In this document: piece by piece, positions 62,381-64,000 of the stretch | Layout of the letters: every line of letters starts with the position of its first letter | Numbering within the stretch: position 1 is the first letter of the stretch | Assembly: GCA_003342895.1 (NCBI GenBank) | Contig: PTFA01000195.1 | Coordinates: 62,001 to 126,000 of the forward strand | Origin: Casuarius casuarius | Lineage: Eukaryota; Chordata; Aves; Casuariiformes; Casuariidae | DNA length: 64,000 nt | Direction: 5' to 3' | Translations under genes and position numbers: made by a program | Notes under the pieces: model-generated | What the model was told of the DNA's origin: nothing | What the model saw: the letters and a program-made list of their open reading frames with translations, nothing else | Databases searched by the model: none

Positions 62381-63691
62381 TAGGATGATACAGGCTTGTT
62401 TCACAACTCATGACCTATTAGGCTAGAAAAGAAAAAAGGAAAGAAACTTTAAAGGCATTTGTAGTATGATGGATGAAAATCTGAGAGTAATTGAAAAAAA
62501 TAGTAACACTGAACACTGGCAGAGCAAAGTGACAAAGAGAAAAAATGAAAGGGGGGTAGGAAAGAATGGGCTCAGCGACAGGAAAGTTTTAGAATGTTAA
62601 ATTCTAGTTGAATTATGAGCTCTGGGTGTCCCCGTCCCTTCACTGAAGTTATTGCAGTCATGAACACTCTGTGCTTTAAAATTAAATATTGGTAAATCTA
62701 ATTGTCTCCTGTGAAGTGGAACCTAGAATTACTGTATCTTAAAGCTATGAAGCAGAGTAGTGGGAGGGAGAAGAATTGGATCCTTAGCCTATAAACAATG
62801 CTGTTTTGAGACTCCTATTAAGCCTTTAAGACACGTCTTCTCTCAACAACCTTCTCTGCCATATGGCCAGTGAGGATAGCAAGAATTACAGTGCATTTCA
62901 GTGCACAGCACTTCTCCCAAGTGATCCCTTCATATTGAAGACATTGTGATGTCCCATCAGCACACACATACACACACTTGCTTCCTTCGCCATGTAACAG
63001 AAGCCGGGACTCCAGTCACCACTGTCCTAATCCATGCCTTAGACACCTCACGTTTGGGCAAGATTCTGAGACTTTTACAGAAGCAAATGCCTCCACACTT
63101 GAATTATAGTGTACATCCAGGCAGAGTTTTTCTTCAGCATTGCTTTGCTAACTAGCTTTGGGTTGGTTTAGTGATTGTTGAGAACCTGAGGTAGACATCC
63201 TGGTAGTCTTTTCCAGCTACTGTATGCAGAATTTAGATGGCAATATGATTGCTGTGAACGCCAGGCACCTATTTTTTAAGATACCGTAGTGCTAACTGTC
63301 ATAACACCGAGTTTTGAGGGGAGATTGGCATTGTAATGGGAATTAGGAGCTGGGATATTTTTTAGAATTGAGCCTTGCATCTACAAAATAATGTGGATGT
63401 TTCCTTTCTCAGTGTTGTAATATTTAACTTTCAAGTCCCTTGTCACCTGGTGGAACCCACAGTCCCAGCCTAGATACGTGGCTCTGTGAAAATATAAAGG
63501 AGGAAATAAGCACCAAAAGAGGACACAGAGGGATCATCAAAGAGTGCTTAATGTGCTGACATCCATCTAAACTGGCCAATAAAATATATTAGGGGGCATA
63601 AAAGACAGAGGGGGCATTTATTTACCTGTGCTTCATATAAGTTCAACAGTGTTTCCAAACAACCTCTGTAGAGTCAAGGGACTCTTTCTTT
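62381..63691. other. Non-coding, nothing assigned
   Basis: No gene or repeat family is recognised. A short CACACA run lies near 62962. Confidence 0.5.
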
Positions 63692-63725
63692 GGGGGGGAA
63701 AAAAAAAAAAAAGAAAAAAAAAAAG
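63692..63725. repeat. G7-A14-type polypurine tract
   Basis: Seven G followed by A14, G and A11, then G, with no pyrimidine. It is the second such tract within 1.4 kb. Confidence 0.85.
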
Positions 63726-64000
63726 TCTGCCTCCAGTAGAAAAGAGAAAATAACATATTTACATGGGATTACAAAGTGTTTCTGAAGTTCATAGTAAATT
63801 CGAGACTGTGGAGAGGGGAGCCCAGGGAAAACCTGTTACTTTATGTCCTTCTTGAAGCATAAAATTCAGCAAAAATTCAATAGCACTGTCAAATGCCAAA
63901 TAGGCAGGTCGATATGTTAAACAGGAAGTAGTGACACTTCTAAAGAAATAGGCCAAAGCTTACCTCTAGCCCGAGATATAAACTCTAATGATTTCACACC
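63726..64000. other. Non-coding end of window
   Basis: Nothing assigned before the window ends. Confidence 0.5.

Noticed and set aside
63150..63230. Possible avian CR1 3' end (TAGTCTTTTCCAGCTACTG)
   Set aside because: Lacks the tail repeats and the second conserved block expected next to it.

Overview
This window is nuclear DNA from a vertebrate, most likely a sauropsid (bird, turtle or crocodilian). It holds no gene that I can recognise. By eye it is AT-rich and CpG-poor, at roughly 38-40% G+C (not computed). The open reading frames are short and scattered over all frames. None shows a known domain, a plausible exon with matching splice sites, or a run of codon-like composition. The longest, a 207-codon frame at 18303-18926 on the minus strand, looks accidental. 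I see no rRNA, tRNA or CRISPR array and no bacterial-style gene organisation. The lineage call rests on interspersed repeats: several old CR1-type LINE pieces, MIR/CORE-like SINE tails, and the self-complementary dispersed repeats common in turtle, crocodilian and bird DNA. Primate and rodent repeats such as Alu, B1 and L1 were not seen. Few recent insertions and many old ones suggest a slowly evolving or repeat-poor genome. I cannot choose between bird, turtle and crocodilian. || Layout. 1-2139: AT-rich, nothing assigned. 2140-2910: the densest CpG cluster, the best promoter or enhancer candidate. 2911-11449: mostly unique sequence with three old repeat copies, the clearest a MIR-like SINE near 7.5 kb. 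11450-12150: an old antisense repeat followed by a second CpG-enriched patch. 12151-28380: long unassigned stretch with a palindromic repeat (14.66 kb), a MIR-like tail (18.7 kb), short tandem repeats, and two copies of an unidentified dispersed repeat (15.1 and 19.9 kb). 28381-31240: a CR1 piece on the plus strand, a CR1 3' end on the minus strand, a 9-bp minisatellite and a 0.2 kb polypyrimidine tract. 31241-53800: mainly unassigned, with a palindromic repeat, a pure A34 tract, several homopolymers, A/T-rich old repeats and a pre-miRNA-sized hairpin at 44.1 kb. 53800-55215: the main LINE cluster, a minus-strand CR1 piece followed by a roughly 1 kb plus-strand CR1 3' part. 57040-57860: a GC-rich patch. 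58.4-60.1 kb: another CR1 3' end and a MIR-like SINE. 60909-61197: a probable solo LTR of an endogenous retrovirus. 61198-64000: unassigned, ending with two purine tracts. || No set of genes works together here. The window reads as a gene desert or the inside of a very large intron. The findings therefore concern repeats, possible regulatory patches and structure-forming DNA. Family matches were made from memory of consensus sequences and were not computed. I did not find a new biological system.
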